Assembly (NCBI GenBank): GCA_963772965.1
Contig: CAVYZU010000002.1
Coordinates: forward strand, 1,116,001 to 1,180,000
From: AP-15 sp963772965
GTDB lineage: Bacteria; Pseudomonadota; Alphaproteobacteria; ATCC43930; CGMCC-115725
Direction of reading: 5' to 3'
DNA: 64,000 nucleotides
The notes beneath the pieces were generated by a model. That model worked only from the letters and a program-made list of their open reading frames with translations. It was not told where the DNA came from and ran no database searches. Positions 8,726 to 16,774 of the stretch are shown here, piece by piece (position 1 is the stretch's first letter; each line of letters starts with the position of its first letter). The position numbers and the translations under genes are program-made.

Positions 8726-9676
8726 ATGGGCACGCTTAAGTTCTGGGGCGTCTCGTTTGTGGTCGCGGCGGCGCTGTTGCTGCTGACGCGCTGGCAAATC
8801 CATAACGAGTATTTCTTTTTCGCCGGTTATGTCGTGCTGCAATACGTCGTGCTGGCAACCGCGTGGAATATTCTCGGCGGCTATACTGGCTACACGAATT
8901 TCGGGGTCGGGGCGTTTTTCGCCGTCGGCGCCTATAGTTCGGTCGTCCTCCACAAGCTGACATCGGTGCCGATCCCGGTGATGATCCTGGTCGCCGGGAT
9001 CGTTTCCGGCGTCATCGGCTTTGGCATGGGCTACCTGACCCTGCGGCTCAAAGGCGTGTTCTTTGCGATCGCCACCTTGGCTATGGCGATCGTCGCGCAA
9101 ACCCTGATCGTCAATTGGGATTTTGTCGGCGGCGCGCGCGGCATCTACATCATCCGTCCGCAGCATGGTCCGTTCGGCGCCGGCTATATCCAGTATCTCT
9201 ATTCGTTAATGCTGCTGTTGAGTTGGGTCGCGGTGGCGATCGCCCGCACCGTCGAGCGTTCGCGGCTCGGGCTCGGCCTTAACGCAATCCGCGACGACGA
9301 GCAGGCCGCCGAGGCCGCCGGGGTCCCGACCCTGCGCCTCAAGCTGATCGCCACGACCCTGAGTGGCGCTTTGATGGGCATGTCGGGAGCACCCCTGCCC
9401 TACTACGTGACCTATCTCGACCCGGCCTCGAGCTTTAATTTGTCCTACGCGGTCAATAGCGTGGCGATGCCGCTGATCGGCGGCATGTCGAGTTGGGTCG
9501 GGCCCATCATTGGCGCGGTCCTGCTCGGCACAATTCAGCAATTGGCGACGGTGACAATTTCCTCGGCGCTGAACCTCCTGATCGTCGGTTTGCTGTTGAT
9601 CGCGTTTGTGGTCATCGCGCCCAACGGCATCGTCGGGCTTGTCCAGGCGCGCCGCCGTGCGCGCGAGGAGCGGTGA
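8726..9676 (+). CDS. livM: Branched-chain amino acid ABC transporter permease LivM-type
   Basis: 316 residues, second membrane subunit of the LIV-type importer. The GGYTGYTNFGVGAFFAVGAY motif and the GMSSWVGPIIGAVLLG loop define the family. The ATG at 8726 is preferred to an in-frame ATG at 8654 that lies inside the REP-like repeat. Its stop overlaps the livG start (TGATG), so the two are translationally coupled. The DUF559/REP insertion separates it from livH by about 550 bp. Confidence 0.9.
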   Translation: MGTLKFWGVSFVVAAALLLLTRWQIHNEYFFFAGYVVLQYVVLATAWNILGGYTGYTNFGVGAFFAVGAYSSVVLHKLTSVPIPVMILVAGIVSGVIGFGMGYLTLRLKGVFFAIATLAMAIVAQTLIVNWDFVGGARGIYIIRPQHGPFGAGYIQYLYSLMLLLSWVAVAIARTVERSRLGLGLNAIRDDEQAAEAAGVPTLRLKLIATTLSGALMGMSGAPLPYYVTYLDPASSFNLSYAVNSVAMPLIGGMSSWVGPIIGAVLLGTIQQLATVTISSALNLLIVGLLLIAFVVIAPNGIVGLVQARRRAREER

Positions 9677-10422
9677 TGCCGGCGGCCTCGCGGCCATTGC
9701 TCGCCGCCGCCGGATTGGCCAAGCATTTTGGCGGGTTCATCGCTCTCGAAAACATCGATCTTCAGGTCATGGCGGGCGAAAGGCTGGGGCTGATCGGCCC
9801 CAACGGCTCGGGCAAGAGCACCCTCGTCAATTGTCTGACCGGCACATTGCACCATGATGGCGGTATAATCACCTTTGGCGGCCGCCGGCTCGACGGCCTT
9901 CCGGCGTTTCAGCGCACCCGGCTTGGGCTCGCCCGCAGCTTTCAATTGCCAAAGCCGTTTCGTTCGATGAGCCTCGTCGACAATCTGCGCATCCCGCTGC
10001 TCTACGCGGTCAACGCCCGCCCCGGCGCCCGCCTTTCCGCCGCGGCGATCGAGGAGCGCGCGTTGGGGCTGCTCGCCGATGTCGGGCTCGCCGCTAAGGC
10101 TCGGCGGTTGCCGCGCGATCTGACCCAGGTCGAGATGCGCAAGCTGGAACTCGCCCGTGCTGTCGCCAGCGCGCCGCGGCTGTTATTCGCCGACGAGTCG
10201 ATGGCCGGGCTGTCGCCCTCCGAGGTCGACGAGATCCTCGGTGTTTTGCTGCGCCTTAACGAGGCCGGCATCACGATCGTCTTGATCGAGCACATCATGC
10301 GCGCCGTCATGAGCTTTTCGACCCGGCTTGTCGTACTGGTCGCCGGCCACAAGATCGCCGATGGCGAGCCGCAGGAAGCGATCCGCAACCCCGAGGTCGA
10401 GAGGGCCTATCTTGGCGAGTAG
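9676..10422 (+). CDS. livG: Branched-chain amino acid ABC transporter ATP-binding protein LivG-type
   Basis: 248 residues. Walker A is GPNGSGKST. The ABC signature is degenerate (DLTQVEMRKLELARA), as is usual for LivG. Walker B reads LLFADESMAGLSPSE and the H-loop VLIEHIM. It energises the LivHM channel together with LivF. The start overlaps the livM stop and livF begins inside its last codons. Confidence 0.92.
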   Translation: MPAASRPLLAAAGLAKHFGGFIALENIDLQVMAGERLGLIGPNGSGKSTLVNCLTGTLHHDGGIITFGGRRLDGLPAFQRTRLGLARSFQLPKPFRSMSLVDNLRIPLLYAVNARPGARLSAAAIEERALGLLADVGLAAKARRLPRDLTQVEMRKLELARAVASAPRLLFADESMAGLSPSEVDEILGVLLRLNEAGITIVLIEHIMRAVMSFSTRLVVLVAGHKIADGEPQEAIRNPEVERAYLGE

Positions 10423-11143
10423 CCTGCAGATTTCGGGGGTCGATGCCGGCTATGGCGCGGTCCGAGTGCTGGAAGACGTGTCGCTCGATGTTGCTGCCGG
10501 CGAGACCGTGGTGCTGCTCGGCACCAACGGCAACGGCAAGAGCACGGTCATGAAATGCGTGATGGGGATCGTGCCGCCAATGGCCGGAACCATCACCGCC
10601 GAGATCGACGGCGAGCGGATCAATCTCGTCGGCCGCGCCACCGAAGAGATCGTCGATCTCGGGATCAGCCTGGTGCCCGAGGGGCGGCGGCTGTTCCCGA
10701 AATTGACGGTCGAGGAAAACTTGCTGCTCGGCGCGTTTCGCCCGACCGCGCGGGCCGACATCACCCGCAACCTCAACTCGTGCTACGCGACCTTTCCGGT
10801 GTTGCGCGAGCGCCGTCGCCAGTTGTCGGGCAGCATGAGCGGCGGCGAGCAGCAGATGCTGGCCCTCGCCCGTGCGCTGATGTCGGCGCCCAAGATCCTG
10901 CTGATCGACGAGCCCTCGGTCGGCCTCGCTCCGGTTCTCGTCAAGCGCACGATCGAAAAGATCCAGGAACTCAAGGAACGCTATCAGCTGACCGTGCTGA
11001 TGGCCGAGCAGAACTTCAACCAGGCGGTGCGCATCGCCGATCGCGGCTATGTCATCGTCCACGGCAAGATCGCCTTTGAAGGCGCCTCGGCCGACGAGCT
11101 CAACAACAACGAACTCGTCCGCAAATTCTACCTGGGGCTGTAA
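10412..11143 (+). CDS. livF: Branched-chain amino acid ABC transporter ATP-binding protein LivF-type
   Basis: 243 residues. Walker A GTNGNGKST, signature SGSMSGGEQQMLALARAL, Walker B ILLIDEPSVGLAP, and a typical C-terminal RKFYLGL. The start is read as TTG at 10412, overlapping the end of livG by 11 bases, because family alignment begins at SSLQISGVDAGYG and upstream residues are out of family. It is the last gene of the operon; an insertion-sequence region follows directly. Confidence 0.9.
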   Translation: MASSLQISGVDAGYGAVRVLEDVSLDVAAGETVVLLGTNGNGKSTVMKCVMGIVPPMAGTITAEIDGERINLVGRATEEIVDLGISLVPEGRRLFPKLTVEENLLLGAFRPTARADITRNLNSCYATFPVLRERRRQLSGSMSGGEQQMLALARALMSAPKILLIDEPSVGLAPVLVKRTIEKIQELKERYQLTVLMAEQNFNQAVRIADRGYVIVHGKIAFEGASADELNNNELVRKFYLGL

Positions 11144-11211
11144 CCGGCCGGTCCTGCCTTCTGTCGCCAAATTCCCGTGTAACCGGGAAATAACCGCGTA
11201 TTTTTCTGATT

Positions 11212-12345
11212 TTAGGTGTTTGCATCGGCGAAAGATATAATGAATTTGTCGTGGATCGAATCTAACACTTGGTACCCGCGGTTGGCGGCGGCGATGATGC
11301 GGTCGGGGTCGGCGGTCCAGGTGAACGGCTTTGGACTGTGGTTGTGTTGGGCAAGGTAACGGTTGATCGCGGCCTGGAGGTCGACGAGGGAGTGAAACAC
11401 GCCGCGTTGCAATCGCCGGCGGGTTAGCTTGGCAAAAAAGCCCTCGACGGCGTTGAGCCAGGATGCCGAGGTGGGGGTGAAGTGGAACGTCCAGCGCGGG
11501 TGCCGGGCCAGCCAAGCCCTGACTTTGGGGTGCTTGTGGCTGCCGTAATTGTCAAGGATCACGTGGACCAGTCGGCCGGCTGGGATGTCGCGCTCGAGGC
11601 GATTGAGAAAGCGCAGGAATTCCTGGTGCCGGTGGCGCTGCATGCACTGCCCGATGACCGTGCCGTCGAGCACATTGAGGGCGGCAAACAGGGTGGTCGT
11701 GCCGTTGCGGATATAATCATGGGTCATTGTCCCGGCGCGGCCTTGCTTGATCGGCAACCCCGGCTGAGTGCGGTCGAGCGCCTGGATCTGGCTCTTCTCA
11801 TCGACCGACAGCACCAGGCTGTGCGCCGGAGGGTCGACGTAAAGGCCCACGACATCGCGCAGCCTGGCGGCAAACTGCGGGTCGCGGCTGAGTTTGAAGA
11901 CCTGCAACCGATGCGGGGCGAGACCATGGGCGCGCCAGATCTTTTGCACGGTGCTGACCGCCAGCCCCATGGCGTCGGCCATCGCGCGGCTCGTCCAATG
12001 GGTGGTCTCGCCGGGTGGCGCGCCGAGCGTGAGCGCGATCAATCGCCCGACGACCGGCTCGGGGATCGGCGCTTTGCCGGGCTTGCGCGTCTTGTCGTGC
12101 AACAGGCCATCGACCCCCGCCTCCATGAAGCGGCGCTGCCAGCGCCACACGCAGGGTTTCGACACGCCGGCCCGGCGCATCACCTCGGCGGTGCCGCAGC
12201 CTTCTGCCGTGGCCAGGATGATCCGCGCTCGCCACACATGCTTCTGGACAGCATTGCGATCGCCCACCACTGCCTCAAGCCGCTCCCGATCCCCCGGCCC
12301 GAGCCGGACTTCAACATCGCTGCGCATCGCAGCATCATGACGCAA
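11212..12345 (-). CDS. IS630-family transposase, copy 1 (read-through C-terminus)
   Basis: 377 residues; DDE transposase with an N-terminal helix-turn-helix (AGVSKPCVWRWQRRF) and catalytic positions in SVDEKSQIQALDR, VILDNYGSHK and WLNAVEGFFAKL. It is nearly identical to copy 2. There the gene stops at a TAG made by the flanking TA of the target site. Here that TA is absent and translation runs 12 residues into flanking DNA (DKFIISFADANT). Two coding differences from copy 2 are visible, Val versus Leu near the N-terminus and Asp versus Asn near the C-terminus. Confidence 0.92.
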   Translation of the reverse strand: MRHDAAMRSDVEVRLGPGDRERLEAVVGDRNAVQKHVWRARIILATAEGCGTAEVMRRAGVSKPCVWRWQRRFMEAGVDGLLHDKTRKPGKAPIPEPVVGRLIALTLGAPPGETTHWTSRAMADAMGLAVSTVQKIWRAHGLAPHRLQVFKLSRDPQFAARLRDVVGLYVDPPAHSLVLSVDEKSQIQALDRTQPGLPIKQGRAGTMTHDYIRNGTTTLFAALNVLDGTVIGQCMQRHRHQEFLRFLNRLERDIPAGRLVHVILDNYGSHKHPKVRAWLARHPRWTFHFTPTSASWLNAVEGFFAKLTRRRLQRGVFHSLVDLQAAINRYLAQHNHSPKPFTWTADPDRIIAAANRGYQVLDSIHDKFIISFADANT

Positions 12346-12384
12346 AAGCTCGACTGAGGGAATCTTGTGTTTCGGTCATACCAC
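11251..12384 (-). mobile_element. IS630-family insertion sequence, copy 1
   Basis: A 1134-bp element bounded by GTGGATCG on the left and ATACCAC on the right. The right flank has the expected TA, but the left flank is TC, so one target half has been altered. The flanks contain CGGGAATT-type repeats on both sides. Confidence 0.88.
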
Positions 12385-12419
12385 TAGGTCATTACGAGGA
12401 AATCGATAACCCAGTTAAT

Positions 12420-12480
12420 CGGGAATTTTTTGCGACATAAACGGGAATTAAATCGCGATAACCGGGAAACAACGGGAATT
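12420..12480 (+). repeat. Phased CGGGAATT repeats beside IS630 copy 1
   Basis: CGGGAA(TT) occurs at 12420, 12442, 12463 and 12473, that is at steps of 22, 21 and 10 bases. On the other side of the insertion sequence AATTCCCG lies at 11170-11177 and CGGGAA at 11184-11189. The region is A+T-richer than its surroundings. It could be an operator or replication-type repeat array split by the element. No gene is visible with it. Confidence 0.5.
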
Positions 12481-12691
12481 CTCGACAACGCACAATCCAC
12501 CGGCCCATCGCAGCAACTTTAGATTGCGTCGTTCAGCCATCGCTCACGAGTTCCAATCCCCGTCGGCGCGCCCTGAAGGGGACCGACAACCCCATTGGTA
12601 CCAAGTGATCGTGGCGATTTTATCGACGGAGCGCGTCGCATGTATCGCTTAGCGGTACGAATTAGACATTTGGTACCGTCCATTACATCGA

Positions 12692-12761
12692 GATTGCTTC
12701 GCTGCGCTCGCAATGACAGCGAAACTGTCGTCATTGCGAGGAGCGGAGCGACGAAGCAATC
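12692..12761. repeat. Palindromic repeat of the GCTTCGCTGCGCTCGC type
   Basis: GATTGCTTCGCTGCGCTCGC then AATGAC is followed after about 10 bases by its imperfect inverse ending GACGAAGCAATC. Such elements are frequent dispersed repeats in proteobacteria. This one sits just upstream of the higB remnant and may have replaced its 5' half. Confidence 0.7.
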
Positions 12762-12781
12762 CGGCTATGACGACCCACAGC

Positions 12782-12904
12782 GGGAACCAGCTTCGGGGTG
12801 ACCGCGCCGGGAGGTGGAGCATTTCGGTCAGCGGCAATTGGCGGCTGACCTTCGATTTCCGGCAGGGCGAAATTTGTGATCTCGATTTGGAGGATTATCA
12901 CTGA
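12782..12904 (+). pseudogene. higB: higB toxin remnant (C-terminal half)
   Basis: The readable part, GDRAGRWSISVSGNWRLTFD followed by DLDLEDYH, is the C-terminal half of the RelE/HigB-type mRNA interferase. The N-terminal half is missing; upstream is a palindromic repeat. Its stop overlaps the higA start (TGATG), the normal layout for this locus, so the pair was once complete. The toxin is probably inactive. Confidence 0.75.
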
Positions 12905-13266
12905 TGAGCGATGCGCCTGTGAAAATCGGCATGACTCCGACCCACCCGGGCGAGTTCATCCGCGCGGAAATTCTCGATGAGCTTGGGCTGTCGGTAAGCG
13001 CGGCGGCCGAAGTGCTTGGCGTGCGACGGGCCACCCTCTCCGACTTGTTGAATGGCAAGGCGGCGCTGTCGGCAGAAATGGCGCTGCGGATCGAAAAGGC
13101 GTTTGGCGTCGATATTGAGATGCTGCTGCTGCGAATGCAGGCGTGGCACGACACACATGTGATGCGGCAACGGGAAGGCGAGATCGCCGTCAAGCCCTAC
13201 CGGCCCCCGCGCCTGAGCCGCGCTAACAAGCGAACCCATGAAGGTCGATGTGCGTCAGGCGGTTAG
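12904..13266 (+). CDS. higA: HigA-family antitoxin
   Basis: 120 residues. The start MTPTHPGEFIRAEILDELGL and the helix-turn-helix LSVSAAAEVLGVRRATLSDL are characteristic of HigA, which neutralises HigB and represses the operon. The last 15 or so residues (SRANKRTHEGRC onward) look non-native, as if the 3' end was rewritten by the adjacent REP/RAYT unit. With its toxin truncated it is an orphan antitoxin. The ATG overlaps the higB stop. Confidence 0.88.
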   Translation: MSDAPVKIGMTPTHPGEFIRAEILDELGLSVSAAAEVLGVRRATLSDLLNGKAALSAEMALRIEKAFGVDIEMLLLRMQAWHDTHVMRQREGEIAVKPYRPPRLSRANKRTHEGRCASGG

Positions 13267-13271
13267 AACGT

Positions 13272-13300
13272 GTAGGGCGGAAAAGCGCAGCGCCTTCCGC
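13272..13300 (+). repeat. REP sequence upstream of the RAYT gene
   Basis: GTAGGGCGGAAAAGCGCAGC continues as GCCTTCCGC. It is repeated in inverse at 13974-14002 with one mismatch over 29 bases. It lies 28 bases before the RAYT start. Confidence 0.85.
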
Positions 13301-13328
13301 CTCTCCCCATCACCGGTATACTCCCATC

Positions 13329-13883
13329 GTGCCGGATTATCGCCGCAATCGGGTTCCGGGCGGAACGTTCTTTACCGCGAACCTGCTCGACCGCCGGTCG
13401 GATTTGCTGGTCGCACAAATCGACGCGTTGCGGGAGGCGGTTCGGCAGGTCCGCGCACGCGCACCGTTCCACAATCGACGCCTGGGTCGTGCTTCCCGAC
13501 CACATGCACTGCCTGTGGACCCCGGTCTTCACCGGGGCAGGCTATTGCCGGAAGGGGACGCCGATTTCTCCGGTCGTTGGTGCGCGATTAAGAAAGGGTT
13601 TTCGAAATCCGTGCGCATCGGTGAACCGCAATCGCCGGTCATGATCCGCCGGGGCGAACGCGGGATCTGGCAGCCGCGATACTGGGAGCACACGATCCGC
13701 GACGATCGGGACTTCGCAGCGCATATGGATTACACCCATTTCAACCCGGTGAAGCACGGTTTCGTCGAGCACCCGGCGGAGTGGCCGCATTCCTCCTTTC
13801 GTCGCTGTGTGGCCGGCGGGCTCTACCCGGCGGGGTGGATAGGCGGCAGCGGCGAGCCGCCGGAGACGGGTGAACGGCAATGA
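13329..13883 (+). pseudogene. REP-associated tyrosine transposase (RAYT), damaged
   Basis: Y1 HUH-type transposases of this group mobilise REP sequences. The GTG at 13329 gives PDYRRNRVPGGTFFTANLLD, a RAYT N-terminus. The catalytic HUH-type region is recovered only by dropping one C near 13470, which yields TIDAWVVLPDHMHCLWT. It then breaks again at a 23-base insertion (13522-13544, itself a CCCCGG/CCGGGG hairpin), after which LPEGDADFSGRW, KKGFSKS and the C-terminal DYTHFNPVKHGFVEHPAEWP region are in the original frame. The two changes cancel in frame, so a full-length but catalytically broken protein is encoded. Confidence 0.85.
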
Positions 13884-13973
13884 ATAAAACGCCAAAGCAG
13901 GCGCAGCTGATCCGTCTCATTCCAAGACGATGATTGTTGGACCACGGCCCGCTATGCAGATGACAGTTGGCGG

Positions 13974-14002
13974 CGGAAGACGCTGCGCTTTTCCGCCCTA
14001 CG
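13974..14002 (-). repeat. REP sequence downstream of the RAYT gene
   Basis: Inverted copy of the repeat at 13272-13300 with a single mismatch. Together they bracket the RAYT gene in the usual arrangement. Protease-like coding similarity begins just beyond it. Confidence 0.85.
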
Positions 14003-14009
14003 CTTGCTG

Positions 14010-14220
14010 ATTCCAGTTCCACAACCGTCATATTATGCTGCTTGGCTTCGACACAAGAAATAGGCCGGCCATGAGTTTTGAAGATACTGTGGTCGCCGAG
14101 CCAGTTTGCAACTAGTTCTGCCTTCTGTCTCCCTCCCGGATCATTTTTGAACATGTATTTTGTAAGCCAGTCAGCTACGAGTGTTTTGGACAGCTCACTT
14201 GCGTTTAAGCACGTAGCGGC
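14010..14220 (-). pseudogene. Fragment of an SDH/SppA-like ClpP-fold serine protease
   Basis: The frame reads CLNASELSKTLVADWLTKYM, then a WLGDHSIFKTHGR segment and AKQHNMTVVELE. From memory of the family this corresponds to the region after the catalytic core of SDH_sah (serine dehydrogenase proteinase) proteins, which have an NAS-x-LS..LV..WL..YMF block and WL-DH-x-FK-HGR. Only about 65 codons remain; no start, catalytic Ser or C-terminus is present. The break coincides with the REP at 13974-14002. Confidence 0.5.
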
Positions 14221-14798
14221 GAGGCTGAGCAAAAACACTACGCTTGAGATCGTCACGCGTAACCGGGCCCACTTCAGCCGAGAGCTGAGGCGCCAAGTGT
14301 TCCTGCTTTGGTCCTACTTATCGTGCTATCCTGCCCGTTTTATGGCGTCACCCCGATTTCCCGCCGTCGAGCATCGAGGCTGCTTCCCGGCGCTGATAGT
14401 CCGACAGCTTGAGCAGACAGCCCACCCGAACGCCCCGGCGCGAGGCCGTGATTATAGCAAGCTCCCCTTTCGGATCGATGCAAATGGCCGAATGCTGCCA
14501 CGTCAGCAGCGCGCGGGGCTGAACACAGCTTCATTTGGGAATGCTGGTAGAAAATAAATTCGTAAACGTGAGGTGTATCACACTACCGACAGATCTCAGC
14601 ACAATACCCTAACCGGGTGGACGTACTCGTTACCACCCTGCGGCGCAAATGTTGCTCTTCGGGGTGGGTCAATCTAGCCGTCCGCTGAACAAGGAAAGGA
14701 ACAAGGGAATGGCTCAATCAGCTCAATTACACCACACAATAGCCGAAGCAGAACAACTGAAGCGTGACCGAGCAACAGGGACGGCGAGCGCCCATCTA
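14221..14798. other. Non-coding stretch before IS630 copy 2
   Basis: No convincing gene. Overlapping short ORFs on both strands lack family features and consistent starts. A short frame starting at ATG 14709 behind AAGGAAAGGAAC is cut by the IS630 insertion at 14798. Confidence 0.5.
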
Positions 14799-15893
14799 GT
14801 GGATCGAATTTAACACTTGGTACCCGCGGTTGGCGGCGGCGATGATGCGGTCGGGGTCGGCGGTCCAGGTGAACGGCTTTGGACTGTGGTTGTGTTGGGC
14901 AAGGTAACGGTTGATCGCGGCCTGGAGGTCGACGAGGGAGTGAAACACGCCGCGTTGCAATCGCCGGCGGGTTAGCTTGGCAAAAAAGCCCTCGACGGCG
15001 TTGAGCCAGGATGCCGAGGTGGGGGTGAAGTGGAACGTCCAGCGCGGGTGCCGGGCCAGCCAAGCCCTGACTTTGGGGTGCTTGTGGCTGCCGTAATTGT
15101 CAAGGATCACGTGGACCAGTCGGCCGGCTGGGATGTCGCGCTCGAGGCGATTGAGAAAGCGCAGGAATTCCTGGTGCCGGTGGCGCTGCATGCACTGCCC
15201 GATGACCGTGCCGTCGAGCACATTGAGGGCGGCAAACAGGGTGGTCGTGCCGTTGCGGATATAATCATGGGTCATTGTCCCGGCGCGGCCTTGCTTGATC
15301 GGCAACCCCGGCTGAGTGCGGTCGAGCGCCTGGATCTGGCTCTTCTCATCGACCGACAGCACCAGGCTGTGCGCCGGAGGGTCGACGTAAAGGCCCACGA
15401 CATCGCGCAGCCTGGCGGCAAACTGCGGGTCGCGGCTGAGTTTGAAGACCTGCAACCGATGCGGGGCGAGACCATGGGCGCGCCAGATCTTTTGCACGGT
15501 GCTGACCGCCAGCCCCATGGCGTCGGCCATCGCGCGGCTCGTCCAATGGGTGGTCTCGCCGGGTGGCGCGCCGAGCGTGAGCGCGATCAATCGCCCGACG
15601 ACCGGCTCGGGGATCGGCGCTTTGCCGGGCTTGCGCGTCTTGTCGTGCAACAGGCCATCGACCCCCGCCTCCATGAAGCGGCGCTGCCAGCGCCACACGC
15701 AGGGTTTCGACACGCCGGCCCGGCGCATCACCTCGGCGGTGCCGCAGCCTTCTGCCGTGGCCAGGATGATCCGCGCTCGCCACAAATGCTTCTGGACAGC
15801 ATTGCGATCGCCCACCACTGCCTCAAGCCGCTCCCGATCCCCCGGCCCGAGCCGGACTTCAACATCGCTGCGCATCGCAGCATCATGACGCAA
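14796..15893 (-). CDS. IS630-family transposase, copy 2
   Basis: 365 residues with the same helix-turn-helix and DDE motifs as copy 1 (SVDEKSQIQALDR, VILDNYGSHK, WLNAVEGFFAKL). The stop codon TAG at 14796-14798 is formed by the target-site TA plus the preceding C on the plus strand, so the element carries no stop of its own. This copy looks intact and has both TA flanks. Confidence 0.95.
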   Translation of the reverse strand: MRHDAAMRSDVEVRLGPGDRERLEAVVGDRNAVQKHLWRARIILATAEGCGTAEVMRRAGVSKPCVWRWQRRFMEAGVDGLLHDKTRKPGKAPIPEPVVGRLIALTLGAPPGETTHWTSRAMADAMGLAVSTVQKIWRAHGLAPHRLQVFKLSRDPQFAARLRDVVGLYVDPPAHSLVLSVDEKSQIQALDRTQPGLPIKQGRAGTMTHDYIRNGTTTLFAALNVLDGTVIGQCMQRHRHQEFLRFLNRLERDIPAGRLVHVILDNYGSHKHPKVRAWLARHPRWTFHFTPTSASWLNAVEGFFAKLTRRRLQRGVFHSLVDLQAAINRYLAQHNHSPKPFTWTADPDRIIAAANRGYQVLNSIH

Positions 15894-15932
15894 AAGCTCG
15901 ACTGAGGGAATCTTGTGTTTCGGTCATACCAC
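14799..15932 (-). mobile_element. IS630-family insertion sequence, copy 2
   Basis: 1134 bp, bounded by GTGGATCG and ATACCAC and flanked by TA on both sides (14797-14798, 15933-15934), the IS630/Tc1-mariner target rule. Its right flank TAG was then used by the IS5-type element. Confidence 0.95.
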
Positions 15933-15935
15933 TAG

Positions 15936-16774
15936 GCTCCAGACTCAATCATAGCCACCAGTTTATGACAGCGGCGAGGGCTACGGCAGCGGCGAAGTTG
16001 GCGGCGAGCTTGTCGTAGCGGGTGGCGATGCGGCGCCAGTCTTTGAGGCGGCCGAACATTCGTTCGATCAAGTTGCGCAGCTTGTAGGTCTGGGGATCGA
16101 ACGGATGAAGATGTTTGCGGGCGGGGTTATTGGGAATGACCGGGCGGGTGCCGCGCGCGATCAGAAATAGCCGCAGCCGATCGCTGTCATAGGCGCCATC
16201 GGCGGCACACAGACCGGCTGGCGGCAGCGGTTCGAGCAGGCCGCGAGCGATGGGCAGGTCGCCGCGCTGCCCGGGGGTTACGGCGAACGCCACGGGACGA
16301 CCGCAACCATCGACAACAGCATGGATTTTTGTCGTTCGCCCGCCGCGCGAGCGGCCGATCGCCTGGAGCTCGGCCCCCCTTTTCCGCCGGCCGCCGAGCG
16401 ATGCGCCTTGGCGGTGGTGCTGTCGATCATCTGGATGCCGCCGGGATCGACGGTCACCAGCGCGGTGAACAATTGTCGCCAGATCCCGCGGCGCGCCCAG
16501 CGATGAAAGCGATTGTAGATCGTCGTCGGCGGACCGTAGACCGCCGGGCAATCCTGCCACCGGCACCCGACCTTGAGCACGTGGATAATGCCGCTGATGA
16601 TCCGACGATCGTCCTTGCGATGTGCCCCCGGTTGGTTGGTCGGCAACAGCGGCGCGATCACCACCCATTGCCGATCGTCGAGCCAGAACTCCCCCGTCAT
16701 GATCCAAGCCCCCGAAGTTTCCAGCTTGAATCACAGCTATTGCGTCATGTCAATCACTTGATTGAGTTTGGAGC
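15936..16774 (-). mobile_element. IS5-family insertion sequence (IS427-like size)
   Basis: 839 bp with inverted ends GCTCCAGACTCAATCA and GCTCCAAACTCAATCA, flanked by CTAG on both sides (15932-15935 and 16775-16778). CTAG fits the YTAR target of IS5-type elements. The left CTAG is made of the last C of IS630 copy 2 plus its flanking TAG, so this insertion happened after IS630 arrived. Confidence 0.92.
15949..16700 (-). CDS. IS5-family transposase, two frames joined by -1/+1 frameshifting
   Basis: Frame one (16278-16700) encodes the N-terminal domain: MTGEFWLDDRQWVVIAPLLP, CRWQDCPAVYGPPTTIYNRF and MIDSTTAKAH (first catalytic Asp). Frame two supplies GRSRGGRTTKIHAVVD, the ADGAYDSDRL Asp and the RNLIERMFGRLKDWRRIATR Glu region. 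The frames meet at an A4G6 slippery run around 16378, the expected position for programmed frameshifting in IS427-type elements, so the fused protein of about 250 residues is the active transposase. Confidence 0.88.

Noticed and set aside
12595..12904. Short ORFs across the palindromic repeat upstream of higA
   Set aside because: They read through an inverted repeat; only the higB C-terminal portion has family similarity.
14078..14557. 159-codon plus-strand ORF in the accessory region
   Set aside because: No family features, no ribosome-binding site, and it overlaps the more convincing protease fragment on the other strand.
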